Below the pieces are notes generated by a model. The model was not told where the DNA came from, searched no databases, and saw only the letters and a list, made by a program, of their open reading frames with translations. 12,914 bases of DNA. It comes from Acidobacteriota bacterium. GTDB lineage: Bacteria; Acidobacteriota; Thermoanaerobaculia; Multivoradales; JAHEKO01. Each line of letters opens with the position of its first letter. Position 1 is the stretch's first letter. The position numbers were made by a program, and so were the translations under genes. This document shows, in pieces, positions 1 to 6,762 of this stretch. The stretch is from contig JAOTZA010000059.1 of NCBI GenBank assembly GCA_029861655.1, positions 1 through 12,914 on the forward strand, in the 5' to 3' direction.

Positions 1-653
1 CACAAGGCACGCTTTTTCTCGACGAAATCGGCGAGATGCCGGCAACGGCGCAAAGCAAGATCCTGCGAGCCGTCGAAGAAGGCACGATCCGACGACTCGG
101 GAGCAAGAACGAAACCGCCGTGGACGCGCGCCTCTTGGCGGCGACCAACAGAGACCCTCGGGAAGCCATTCAAGACGGCAAGCTCCGCGAAGATCTCTAC
201 TACCGCCTGAGCGTCTTCACGATCGAAATGCCCGCCTTGCGCAAACGAGCCTCGGACATTCCTTTGCTGGCCCAGCACTTTGTTCGTTCTTGCAACGATC
301 GACACAAGGCTTGCGTCGAAGGCATCGGAGCCGAAGTGCTCGAGATCTTGACCGGCTATCGCTGGCCGGGAAATGTCCGTGAACTCCGCAATGTCGTCGA
401 ACGAGCGGTGATCGTCGCCGGGAGAGGGTGGATCGAGACCACCCATCTGCCGCCTTTTCTGCACAAGCCCAACGCCTCAAATGACTCCGAGATCGTCCTC
501 CCCGCGGGCTCGACGGCAGCCGAAGCCGAGAAGATACTCATACTGGAAACCTTGAAGAAAACGGGTGACAACAAGACACGTGCCGCCAAGCTGCTCGGTC
601 TCGACGTGCGTACGATTCGTTACAAACTCAGAGCCTGGGCCGACCAAGAATGA
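1..653 (+). CDS. Sigma-54-dependent response regulator, C-terminal part (5' end outside window)
   Basis: The reading frame is open from base 3, so the gene starts upstream of the window; 216 residues are visible. In order they show the end of the AAA+ sigma-54 interaction domain: Walker B (GTLFLDEIGEM), sensor I (LLAATNRDP), the arginine-finger region (REDLYYRLSV), and sensor II (WPGNVRELRNVVERA). A short linker follows, then a C-terminal Fis-type helix-turn-helix (NKTRAAKLLGLDVRTIRYKL). Such proteins bind enhancer DNA and hydrolyse ATP to open sigma-54 promoters. The receiver domain and the GAFTGA loop would lie upstream and cannot be checked. Calling it a response regulator rather than another sigma-54 activator rests on the next gene, a histidine kinase overlapping by ATGA. 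With the lipoprotein gene that follows, the set resembles GlrR/QseF, GlrK/QseE and QseG. Confidence 0.93.
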   Translation, partial: QGTLFLDEIGEMPATAQSKILRAVEEGTIRRLGSKNETAVDARLLAATNRDPREAIQDGKLREDLYYRLSVFTIEMPALRKRASDIPLLAQHFVRSCNDRHKACVEGIGAEVLEILTGYRWPGNVRELRNVVERAVIVAGRGWIETTHLPPFLHKPNASNDSEIVLPAGSTAAEAEKILILETLKKTGDNKTRAAKLLGLDVRTIRYKLRAWADQE

Positions 654-2161
654 AAATTGTCAGCAAGATCGCCGCCGGCTCCGGTCTTCTCGTCGTCCTC
701 TTTCTCGCCGTTCTCGGCTACAACCTGGCCCACGTCCGGCGGCTCGCCGCAATGCAGCAGGAGCTCTCGCGCACCGATATGAGCGCCGCCACGATTTCTC
801 TCGAAATGACTCGTCTCTTGAACCGCTTGGATGACTTCACTCGAAAACTCTACGTCCTCCGAGACTTCGCCTACGCCGAGCGGATCGAGGAAGTTCGGAC
901 CGCCGTCGAAGATCAGCTGGCAAGACTCGACTCACTCGGCCTGGAGGGTCGCAAGCTCGAAGAGGTGAGATCCCTCGAAAGCCTCTGGTTGGAGCTTCCC
1001 CTTGCAGGTCTCAGCCAGAGGTTGCTGACAAACGACGTCGACGGTCCCTCGGAGGCAGAGGGCGATCAAGACGACGCAGCCTTCCTGGACGCGTTCCGAG
1101 AAAAGACGAGGACATTGGCCCAACAGGCCGAGACCGTCGGCAGAGTAGTCCAATCTGAGATCGCGGAACAAGTCGCCGCTGCCGCGGTTGCCAGCCAACA
1201 TGCCAGTTTCGTCTCGGGCATCGTGGTGGTCATCGCCCTGACGCTGAGTCTTCCAATCTTCCTGCTCACTCTCGCTTCGATCCGCGACCCCTTGAATCGC
1301 CTTCGCGAGGGAGCCAAAAGCGTTGCCGCCGGCGAGTTCGACATCGACCTTGATACATCTGGAAACGATGAATTTTCCGGTGTCGCCACGAGCTTCAATC
1401 AGATGGCGCGTCGCCTGGGCGAACTGGACAGGCTCAAACAAGACTTCCTCTCGCATGTGTCGCACGAGCTCAAAACACCCTTGGCCGCGATGGAAGAAAC
1501 CAGCCGGCTTCTGCTGGATGAGCTCCCGGGACCTCTAAACGACAAGCAGAAACGGCTTCTGCGCCTCAATCTGGACTCGAGCCACCGACTGGCCTCGATG
1601 ATTGGAAAACTGCTAGATCTGTCTCGTATGGAGGAACGGGCCATCGCCTATGACTTGCACCCGAATGATCTCGGTGAGCTGGCACGAGAGGTCGCCGAGA
1701 GCTTCGAGGCCGCAGCGGCGGAGCGCGGCGTGCTCCTCGCGTTCGAGGCCCCAAAAGATCCGGTTGTGGCACACTGCGACCGAGATCGTGTCATCCAGGT
1801 CGTCGCCAATTTGATCGACAACGCCGTCAAGTTCTCGAGCGCCGGTGACGAGGTCCGGGTTGCAGTGGCCTCATCGTCCGGATCCTCACTTGGTACCGAG
1901 AGCGACACCAGCGTCATCGAGGTCTCAGATTCGGGTCCAGGCATTCCCGACGAACACAAGGAGAAAATCTTCGACAAGTTCCACCAGATTGGTGCCCCCG
2001 GTACCAGTAGCGGCGGCGTGGGTCTGGGGCTCGCGATCTGCCGCCAGATCTCCGATGAGCACGGCGGCCGTCTTTCGGTCGCGGACAATCAAGAACGCGG
2101 GAGCATCTTTCGCGTCGAGCTACCGGCCGCCGCCGAAGCGGCCGACCAGGTGGTCTCATGA
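650..2161 (+). CDS. Membrane sensor histidine kinase (GlrK/QseE-like)
   Basis: This is a 503-residue transmitter kinase, complete. Transmembrane helix 1 lies at about residues 7-27. A mostly helical extracytoplasmic sensor of about 158 residues follows, then helix 2 at about 187-210. A HAMP linker spans about 211-262. The dimerisation/phosphoacceptor helix carries SHELKTPL with His272. The ATPase domain has an N box (NLIDNAVKFS, Asn387/Asn391), G1 (DSGPGIPDE, from 427), F box (FDKFHQI) and G2 (GGVGLGLAI, from 455). It should autophosphorylate on His272 and pass phosphate to the regulator encoded just upstream. Its ATG overlaps that gene's stop (ATGA), and its own stop overlaps the lipoprotein start in the same way, so the three genes are probably translationally coupled. 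The sequence around the His box and the downstream lipoprotein recall GlrK/QseE. The sensed signal is not deducible. Confidence 0.95.
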   Translation: MKIVSKIAAGSGLLVVLFLAVLGYNLAHVRRLAAMQQELSRTDMSAATISLEMTRLLNRLDDFTRKLYVLRDFAYAERIEEVRTAVEDQLARLDSLGLEGRKLEEVRSLESLWLELPLAGLSQRLLTNDVDGPSEAEGDQDDAAFLDAFREKTRTLAQQAETVGRVVQSEIAEQVAAAAVASQHASFVSGIVVVIALTLSLPIFLLTLASIRDPLNRLREGAKSVAAGEFDIDLDTSGNDEFSGVATSFNQMARRLGELDRLKQDFLSHVSHELKTPLAAMEETSRLLLDELPGPLNDKQKRLLRLNLDSSHRLASMIGKLLDLSRMEERAIAYDLHPNDLGELAREVAESFEAAAAERGVLLAFEAPKDPVVAHCDRDRVIQVVANLIDNAVKFSSAGDEVRVAVASSSGSSLGTESDTSVIEVSDSGPGIPDEHKEKIFDKFHQIGAPGTSSGGVGLGLAICRQISDEHGGRLSVADNQERGSIFRVELPAAAEAADQVVS

Positions 2162-2757
2162 GCACTCATTTTCGGATACCGCACTCTCACACCGCAACAT
2201 TCTTGCTGGTAGCGATGATGACGTTTTGCGGCTGCGTCGCACGCAGCCGCCTCGCCGATCGCCTCTTTGACGAGGGAAGCTTCGCTGCCGCCGAGCGCGC
2301 GTACCTCGAGTCTCTCGAAACCGACCGGATCACGGCCAAGCGACATGAACGCGCCCTTTACCGTCTCGGCTTGATCTATGCTCTTCCGACGAGCCCTCGC
2401 CATGACCCACAGAGGGCTCGCGAATATCTCGAACGCCTACTCGAGCAAAACCCGCCCAGTACATTTGCCGTCCATGCCTCGCTCGTCCTAGCGCTACAGG
2501 TCCAGACCCACGAGCTTCGCGAAGCCTTGGCACGGGAAGCAACGCGAGCTGAGTCCCTCGAGCGAGCTCTCGACTCGCTGCGCGACGATGCCGCTCGGGT
2601 CGAGACCGAAGCCACCGATCGACTAGAGCAGGCACAGCGTTTGACGACGGCCATTTCCGGTCTGCGTCAAGAAATCGAGCGGCTATCAAACGAGTTGAAA
2701 ACGCGCGAACAAGAGCTCGAACGCATCAAGCAGATCGATCTGGAAGGGCCACCCTAG
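2158..2757 (+). CDS. Small coiled-coil lipoprotein, QseG/YfhG-like partner of the kinase
   Basis: This 199-residue protein has an N-terminal hydrophobic stretch (about residues 13-23) ending FCGC, a plausible lipobox with Cys26 as the lipidated residue (Cys24 is less likely). Residues 30-105 are helical and TPR-like: FDEGSFAAAERAYLESL, then YRLGLIYALP, then AREYLERLLEQNP. From about 110 to the C terminus it is one long charged heptad-rich coiled coil, ending REQELERIKQIDLE. In Escherichia coli the kinase QseE/GlrK is encoded beside the lipoprotein QseG (YfhG), which also ends in a coiled coil and promotes kinase activity. The same role is inferred here from gene order and architecture, not from strong sequence identity. 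The start overlaps the kinase stop (ATGA). The stop shares the tetranucleotide CTAG with the convergent proC stop. Confidence 0.85.
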   Translation: MSTHFRIPHSHTATFLLVAMMTFCGCVARSRLADRLFDEGSFAAAERAYLESLETDRITAKRHERALYRLGLIYALPTSPRHDPQRAREYLERLLEQNPPSTFAVHASLVLALQVQTHELREALAREATRAESLERALDSLRDDAARVETEATDRLEQAQRLTTAISGLRQEIERLSNELKTREQELERIKQIDLEGPP

Positions 2758-3596
2758 GAGCCGGCGCCAAGTCCACCGGCACTGCGTGTGGCTTCGACCA
2801 CGGCCTTGATCAGGGTGACTCTCAACCCACCTTCCTCGAGCTTGAGAATGCCGTCCATCGTGCATCCCGCGGGTGTGGTGACGTCGTCTTTGAGCAACGC
2901 CGGGTGGTTCTCGGTCTCGAGAACCATCTTGGCGGCGCCAAAACAAGTTTGCGCAGCAAGCTCCGTCGCCACTTGTCTAGGCAGACCCGTCTTGACACCC
3001 CCCTCCGCCATCGCCTCGATAACGATATAGATAAACGCGGGGCCGCTGGCCGATAGCCCGGTGACAGCGTCGAAGTGCTTCTCGTCGAGAACGACAGTGC
3101 GCCCCATACACGCAAAGATCTTGTCCGCTTTCTCGAGGTGTTGTTCGGTCGATGAGGCTCCACCGCATACGGCGGTCATCCCGGCGCCCAGAAGGCTGGG
3201 GGTGTTGGGCATGGCGCGAACCGTCGGAAGACCCGCCGGAAGATGGCTCTCGAGCTGAAGGGTGCTCACCCCCGCGGCGATCGAGATCAAGGTCTGTCTC
3301 GGGTTGAGCTCCGGACCGATCTCCGCGAGAACCTCGCCGACCGTCTGCGGCTTGACGCACAGAAGAACGGTGTCGGCGTCACGGCAGGCTGCTCGGTTGT
3401 TGCCGGTGATGACCACCTTCTCTCGTTCCGCCAGCTCGGCTAGAGGCTCTTCACGCCGCCCGCTCGCGACTATCCGTTGTGGCGAAAAGAGACCGCCATC
3501 GATCACGGCGTGAATCAGAGTCGTGCCCATCTTGCCCGCCCCTATGACAGCGAGCCGTTCCATCCCACCACGATCCTTCTCCGGGGCTTCACTCAT
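2754..3596 (-). CDS. proC: Pyrroline-5-carboxylate reductase
   Basis: This 280-residue protein catalyses the last step of proline synthesis, NAD(P)H-dependent reduction of 1-pyrroline-5-carboxylate to proline, in the cytoplasm. The N-terminal Rossmann fold has GAGKMG (residues 19-24), and MPNTP follows at 129-133. The C-terminal dimerisation/active-site domain has LSASGPAFIY (181-190) and the ProC signature around KDDVTTPAGCTMDGI (236-250). Length is close to the usual 265-280. An internal Met12 would give the more typical N terminus, but a good AAGGAG lies six bases before the first ATG, so the longer start is preferred. The gene is convergent with the lipoprotein gene (shared CTAG at the stops) and divergent from the phosphate transporter gene. 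No other proline gene is nearby. Confidence 0.97.
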   Translation of the reverse strand: MSEAPEKDRGGMERLAVIGAGKMGTTLIHAVIDGGLFSPQRIVASGRREEPLAELAEREKVVITGNNRAACRDADTVLLCVKPQTVGEVLAEIGPELNPRQTLISIAAGVSTLQLESHLPAGLPTVRAMPNTPSLLGAGMTAVCGGASSTEQHLEKADKIFACMGRTVVLDEKHFDAVTGLSASGPAFIYIVIEAMAEGGVKTGLPRQVATELAAQTCFGAAKMVLETENHPALLKDDVTTPAGCTMDGILKLEEGGLRVTLIKAVVEATRSAGGLGAGS

Positions 3597-3602
3597 CCGT
3601 AT

Positions 3603-3608
3603 CTCCTT
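3603..3608 (-). promoter_or_regulatory. Ribosome-binding site deciding the proC start
   Basis: Read on the minus strand, AAGGAG sits six bases before the ATG at 3596. It supports the 280-residue start over the internal Met12 (ATG at 3563), which lies 11 codons further in. Confidence 0.75.
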
Positions 3609-3615
3609 TCTTTGA

Positions 3616-3648
3616 TCCTATCCGCTCCTGGCGCCAATCCGAATAGGA
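3616..3648. promoter_or_regulatory. Imperfect dyad between divergent proC and phosphate transporter genes
   Basis: TCCTAT (3616-3621) and ATAGGA (3643-3648) are inverted copies flanking a central GGCGCC palindrome (3630-3635) on almost the same axis. The element sits in the middle of the 104-bp divergent intergenic region, so it could be an operator serving one or both genes. The arms are short and chance is possible. I could not identify a convincing -35/-10 pair here. Confidence 0.25.
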
Positions 3649-3690
3649 CCGCGGCGCGTAAGACCAAGCTAGAACCGGCTCGCCCAGAAC

Positions 3691-3694
3691 AGGA
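3691..3694 (+). promoter_or_regulatory. Ribosome-binding site supporting a TTG start
   Basis: AGGA (within AGGAAGA) lies six bases before TTG at 3701. No ATG or GTG occurs in frame between this site and the first transmembrane helix of the phosphate transporter, so TTG is the best start. Confidence 0.6.
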
Positions 3695-3700
3695 AGACTC

Positions 3701-4864
3701 TTGCTGTACATCGCTTATTTTTTTCTCATCGGCGGCGCTCTCTTTCTGGCCTGGTCAAACGGCGCCAACGACAACTTCAAGGGCGTCGCGACACTCTATG
3801 GCAGTGGCACCGTCGGCTTTCGTAGGGCTCTGGTCTGGACTACCGTTGCGACACTTCTAGGCAGCTCCGTTTCGGTGATTCTGGCGCGATCGCTGACGAT
3901 CGCCTTTAGCGGCAAGGCGTTGCTGCCGGAGACGGCTCTGGGTCCCGCGCTTCTGGGCGCCACCGGCACCGCCGCCGCGATTACGATCTTTCTGGCGACC
4001 GTGCTCGGGATGCCCACCTCGACAACACACGCGTTGACCGGTTCGCTCGTCGGCGCAGGCCTTGCCGCAACCGGTCCGGCCGCTATCGACTGGCATCTCC
4101 TGGCGACAAAGTTTGCACAGCCCTTGCTGCTTAGCCCGGTGCTGGCAGTCACGATCACGGCGATCGTCTACGCGCTTCTCAGCAGTTGGCGACGCCGTCT
4201 CGCGGTCGCAGACGGAAGCTGTGTCTGCATCGCTGAGAACACACCAGCTCCTATGGGCCTCCCCGCCGACGGCGTCGCCGTGATGGCTCCGGTCGAAGGA
4301 CGAAACCCGCTCGAGATCGGCGTCGGACTGCCACACGAGTGCGCTGAGCGCTACCCCGGCAAGGTCCTTGGGCTGCGGGCTCGGTGGCTCGTTGACGTGG
4401 TCCACTACATCTCCGCCGCCGCCGTTTGCTTTGCCCGTGCGGTCAACGACACACCCAAAATCGCGGCTCTCCTTCTTGGGGCGACTGCGCTGACGGGTGG
4501 CGTGCCCACTGCCGTACCGCTTGCTCTGGTGGCCCTGGTCATGGCTCTCGGGGGCTGGCTCCAGTCTCGCCGGGTCGCCGAGACCATGGGGCATGAGATC
4601 ACCGACCTCAACCCGGGCCAGGGTTTGACCGCCAATCTGATGACGGCGGCGCTGGTTCTGGGCGCCTCGCGATTGGGTCTCCCGGTTTCGACGACCCATG
4701 TCTCGTGTGGATCGCTCTTCGGTATCGGCCTGGTAAGCGGTGGCGGCCACCGCAAGACCATTCTGCAGATCTTGGCCACCTGGGTCACGACTCTGCCAGT
4801 CGCACTTCTTCTCGGGTTCGCGATTTTCACCAGCTTCTCGATCTTCGGCGTTACGGGTCGATAG
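3701..4864 (+). CDS. pit: PiT-family inorganic phosphate transporter
   Basis: This 387-residue polytopic inner-membrane protein moves inorganic phosphate by coupling to a cation gradient. It shows the PiT family inverted repeat. Repeat one has NGANDNFKG (Asp24) and TSTTHALTGS (106-115); repeat two has AVNDTPK (Asp250) and VSTTHVSCGS (329-338). About ten hydrophobic segments are visible. The two halves are joined by a cytoplasmic-type loop at about 160-230 that carries Cys174-Val-Cys176 and His212-Glu-Cys214, an unusual cluster. The start codon is TTG, with AGGA six bases upstream. The next gene begins 64 bases after the stop, on the same strand. The PhoU-like DUF47 protein that often accompanies PiT genes is not present downstream; an ANK/MATE-like membrane protein gene lies there instead. 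Confidence 0.93.
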   Translation: MLYIAYFFLIGGALFLAWSNGANDNFKGVATLYGSGTVGFRRALVWTTVATLLGSSVSVILARSLTIAFSGKALLPETALGPALLGATGTAAAITIFLATVLGMPTSTTHALTGSLVGAGLAATGPAAIDWHLLATKFAQPLLLSPVLAVTITAIVYALLSSWRRRLAVADGSCVCIAENTPAPMGLPADGVAVMAPVEGRNPLEIGVGLPHECAERYPGKVLGLRARWLVDVVHYISAAAVCFARAVNDTPKIAALLLGATALTGGVPTAVPLALVALVMALGGWLQSRRVAETMGHEITDLNPGQGLTANLMTAALVLGASRLGLPVSTTHVSCGSLFGIGLVSGGGHRKTILQILATWVTTLPVALLLGFAIFTSFSIFGVTGR

Positions 4865-4928
4865 TCTACGGCTCCGGGCTTGGTCGGCGGCGCCCTCGAG
4901 AGCGCCAGGGGTCCCGGCCGCGCTCTCC

Positions 4929-6230
4929 ATGAGACAACGAGACATTCTCCGCTTCTGGCTGCCATTGTTCTCGAGTTGGCTCCTGATGACGGCCGAGGGC
5001 CCGATCATCAGCGCGGCCATCAATCGGCTGCCCCACGAAGTAGTGATGCTGGCGGCCATGGGTGTGGTGTTCAGCCTGGCGATCGCGATCGAGAGCCCGA
5101 TCATCAACCTCCTGGCAACCTCGACGGCTCTGGTGCGAGATCGCCAGTCGTTTCTGATCGTGCGCCGCTTTACCGTGCATTGGATGATCGCCCTGACCAT
5201 CGTTGCGGTGTTGATTGCCTTTACACCTCTTTTCGATCTTGTAGTACACAGGTGGTTGGGAACACCCGATGAAGTCGCACGCTGGATCCTTCCTGGATTA
5301 CAGATCATGGTGCCGTGGTCGGCCGCCATCGCCTGGCGTCGGTTTCTTCAGGGAGTTCTCATTTCCTTCGGCGATACCAGGAAGGTGGCCTGGGGGACCG
5401 CAATCCGACTGGTGACCTCAGGCGGCACGGCGATTGGTTTGGCGATCCGGGGCTCCTGGCCGGGGATCCACATCGGCGCCGTCGCGCTGGTGATCGGTGT
5501 GGTCGCGGAAGCGATCTTCGCCACGGTGGCAGTCCGGCCGCTATTGCGGCGCGAGTTGGCAGAGCTATCACAGCCAGTGCCGCGATCCGCCGAACCTCTG
5601 ACGTACTACCGACTCTTCCACTTTCACCTTCCGCTCGCCTCCACCTCGGTACTGACCTTGCTCATGCAGCCGATGGTCGCGGCCTGTCTCGCGCGTCTCG
5701 ACCGGCCGGTCGAGACGCTGGCGGCGTGGCCTCTGGTATTTCAGTTCATGCTGCTTATGAGAGCCGTCGCGCTGGCGCTCCCCGAGGCGATCATTGCGCT
5801 GAGCCAGCGACCCGGGAGCTCCGCGGCGCTCCGCCGTTTCAGCTCGACTCTCGCGGTGATCAGCTTTGTCGTGATGGCGGTCTTTGCATCGACGCCGCTT
5901 GTCGGCCTCTATCTCGACCGCGTGCAGAGCGCCAGCCCCGACGTCGCATCGATTGCGCGAATCGGACTTCTGCTCTTCATCCCGCTGCCCCCGCTTGCCA
6001 CTCTCGTGGCCTATCTGCGCGGTCTCTCTATCCATCGACACCGGACCCAGGCCGTCAACAAGGCCATGCTCGTCCGCCTTGCGATCACTGCGGTCGTGCT
6101 GGCCTTCGGCCTCGCGTCCGGCTGGCCTGGTATCGCCACGGCGGCGGGCGCCCTGGTGATATCGCTGCTTGGCGAGTGGCTCTATCTGGCGTGGCAGACA
6201 CGTCAGGGCGGTGCGCAAACGCCGGCCTAG
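4929..6230 (+). CDS. Multi-pass MOP/MATE-fold transporter resembling the progressive-ankylosis (ANK) family
   Basis: This 433-residue, very hydrophobic protein has about 12 predicted membrane segments in two similar halves (about 1-215 and 230-425), like MATE/MOP exporters. Local features recall animal ANK/ANKH: RFWLPL at the N terminus followed by an acidic residue (Glu23 in AEGP), a second helix ending near LVRDRQSF, AIAWRRFLQGVLI (about 138-150), and a C-terminal block PLPPLATLVAYLRGL followed by a glycine-rich helix ending GEWLY. These resemblances are from memory and unaligned. ANK proteins export ATP, citrate or pyrophosphate-related compounds; the substrate here is unknown. ATG 4929 is chosen because the frame upstream of it mostly overlaps the pit gene and reads as non-membrane sequence; the ribosome-binding site is weak. 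The frame lies downstream of pit on the same strand and may share its transcript. Alternative: a general MATE-type drug exporter. Confidence 0.8.
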   Translation: MRQRDILRFWLPLFSSWLLMTAEGPIISAAINRLPHEVVMLAAMGVVFSLAIAIESPIINLLATSTALVRDRQSFLIVRRFTVHWMIALTIVAVLIAFTPLFDLVVHRWLGTPDEVARWILPGLQIMVPWSAAIAWRRFLQGVLISFGDTRKVAWGTAIRLVTSGGTAIGLAIRGSWPGIHIGAVALVIGVVAEAIFATVAVRPLLRRELAELSQPVPRSAEPLTYYRLFHFHLPLASTSVLTLLMQPMVAACLARLDRPVETLAAWPLVFQFMLLMRAVALALPEAIIALSQRPGSSAALRRFSSTLAVISFVVMAVFASTPLVGLYLDRVQSASPDVASIARIGLLLFIPLPPLATLVAYLRGLSIHRHRTQAVNKAMLVRLAITAVVLAFGLASGWPGIATAAGALVISLLGEWLYLAWQTRQGGAQTPA

Positions 6231-6244
6231 GAGAACCGCCCCTG

Positions 6245-6260
6245 TGGTATAACCGATGCT
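6245..6260 (+). promoter_or_regulatory. Candidate sigma-54 (-24/-12) promoter of the LEA-like gene
   Basis: TGGTATAACCGATGCT carries the invariant GG (6246-6247) and GC (6258-6259) separated by exactly ten bases. It matches 8 of 12 conserved positions of TGGCACG-N4-TTGCT. Transcription would begin near 6271, about 40 bases before the start codon. The same bases contain TATAAC, which could be a sigma-70 -10 box, but no matching -35 is visible. It is notable because a sigma-54 activator gene lies in this window. By eye only. Confidence 0.35.
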
Positions 6261-6265
6261 ATCGG
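6253..6265. repeat. Short inverted repeat over the putative promoter
   Basis: CCGAT-GCT-ATCGG is a perfect 5-bp inverted repeat with a 3-base centre. It overlaps the -12 side of the candidate promoter, a place where a small operator could act. It is short enough to be chance. Confidence 0.3.
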
Positions 6266-6312
6266 GCCGCGACACGAACGCGGCTAAAACCTCTCACCAC
6301 AGGAGCTTCACA

Positions 6313-6750
6313 ATGGGTCTCAAGGATCTCTGGAACAAAGGCAAAGAAACCGCCGGCGACGTAGCCGACAAGGCCGGCGACGCGCTGGAGAAGGCGGGCG
6401 ACGTCGCGGAAGGAGTCACCGACAAGGTCGGAGACGCAGCGGGCGGCGCATTCGACAAGGCCGGCGACATAGCTGGGGGCGTGACCGAGAAGGCGAGCGA
6501 TCTGGCGGGAGCCGCCTTCGACAAAGCCGGTGATGCCGTCGGTGCAGTCGCCGACAAGGCCGGCGACATCAAAGAGGCCGTGGTCGATACGGCCGGCGAT
6601 CTCAAGGACGCGGTGGTCGACAAGGCCGGCGATCTCAAAGACGCGGTGGTCGATCGCGCAACCGACTCTGCCGACGAGGCCGAGGCCATTGCAAGTGAGG
6701 TTGCCGAATCGGCGAAAGAGGCCGGCGACGCGACCGACGAGATCGTCTAG
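6313..6750 (+). CDS. LEA-like hendecad-repeat protein
   Basis: This 145-residue Ala/Gly/Asp/Lys-rich protein has no signal peptide or membrane segment. After a short amphipathic head (MGLKDLWNKGKE) it is almost wholly repetitive. Aspartates at 16, 23 and 30 are seven apart, and those at 30, 41, 52, 63, 74, 85, 96, 107 and 118 are exactly eleven apart. The unit is D-x(6)-[DE]-K-A-G, as in DKAGDLKDAVV. Eleven-residue amphipathic repeats are the hallmark of group 3 late-embryogenesis-abundant proteins and apolipoprotein-like lipid-binding helices. Those proteins protect membranes or proteins during desiccation or freezing, or coat lipid surfaces; either role is inferred. The tail from 118 on is acidic and less regular. 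ATG 6313 is chosen because AGGAG (6301-6305) lies seven bases before it. The gene ends 12 bp from a convergent gene. Confidence 0.85.
   Translation: MGLKDLWNKGKETAGDVADKAGDALEKAGDVAEGVTDKVGDAAGGAFDKAGDIAGGVTEKASDLAGAAFDKAGDAVGAVADKAGDIKEAVVDTAGDLKDAVVDKAGDLKDAVVDRATDSADEAEAIASEVAESAKEAGDATDEIV
6400..6663 (+). repeat. Eight 33-bp intragenic tandem repeat units
   Basis: Eight in-frame units of 33 bp, each beginning with a GAC/GAT aspartate codon, encode the eleven-residue repeats of the LEA-like protein. Most units have diverged at the DNA level. The units at 6598-6630 and 6631-6663 are close copies: their first 24 bases differ at only two positions, both synonymous. This suggests recent duplication and possible length variation between strains. 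Confidence 0.8.
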
Positions 6751-6762
6751 AAAGGCCGCTAG

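Noticed and set aside
2330..2689. Minus-strand frames opposite the lipoprotein gene
   Set aside because: They are Arg/Ser-rich shadow translations; the plus-strand frame has a lipobox and coiled coil and is coupled to the kinase gene.
4740..4928. 63-codon N-terminal extension of the ANK-like protein
   Set aside because: It mostly overlaps the end of the phosphate transporter gene out of frame and encodes a Ser/Arg-rich, non-membrane sequence; ATG 4929 gives the expected start just before the first helix.
3857..5329. 490-codon open frame on the minus strand
   Set aside because: It lies antisense to the phosphate transporter and the start of the ANK-like gene, has low-complexity Arg/Gly/Gln-rich translation with no family features, and is a typical GC-rich shadow.
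5315..6364. 349-codon plus-strand frame overlapping the ANK-like gene
   Set aside because: The translation is Arg/Ala/Gly-rich with no motif, whereas the alternative frame gives a coherent multi-pass membrane protein.
6294..6689. 131-codon minus-strand frame opposite the LEA-like gene
   Set aside because: It is a repetitive Ser/Ala/Pro product that simply mirrors the 33-bp repeats; the plus-strand gene has an AGGAG and regular heptad/hendecad spacing.
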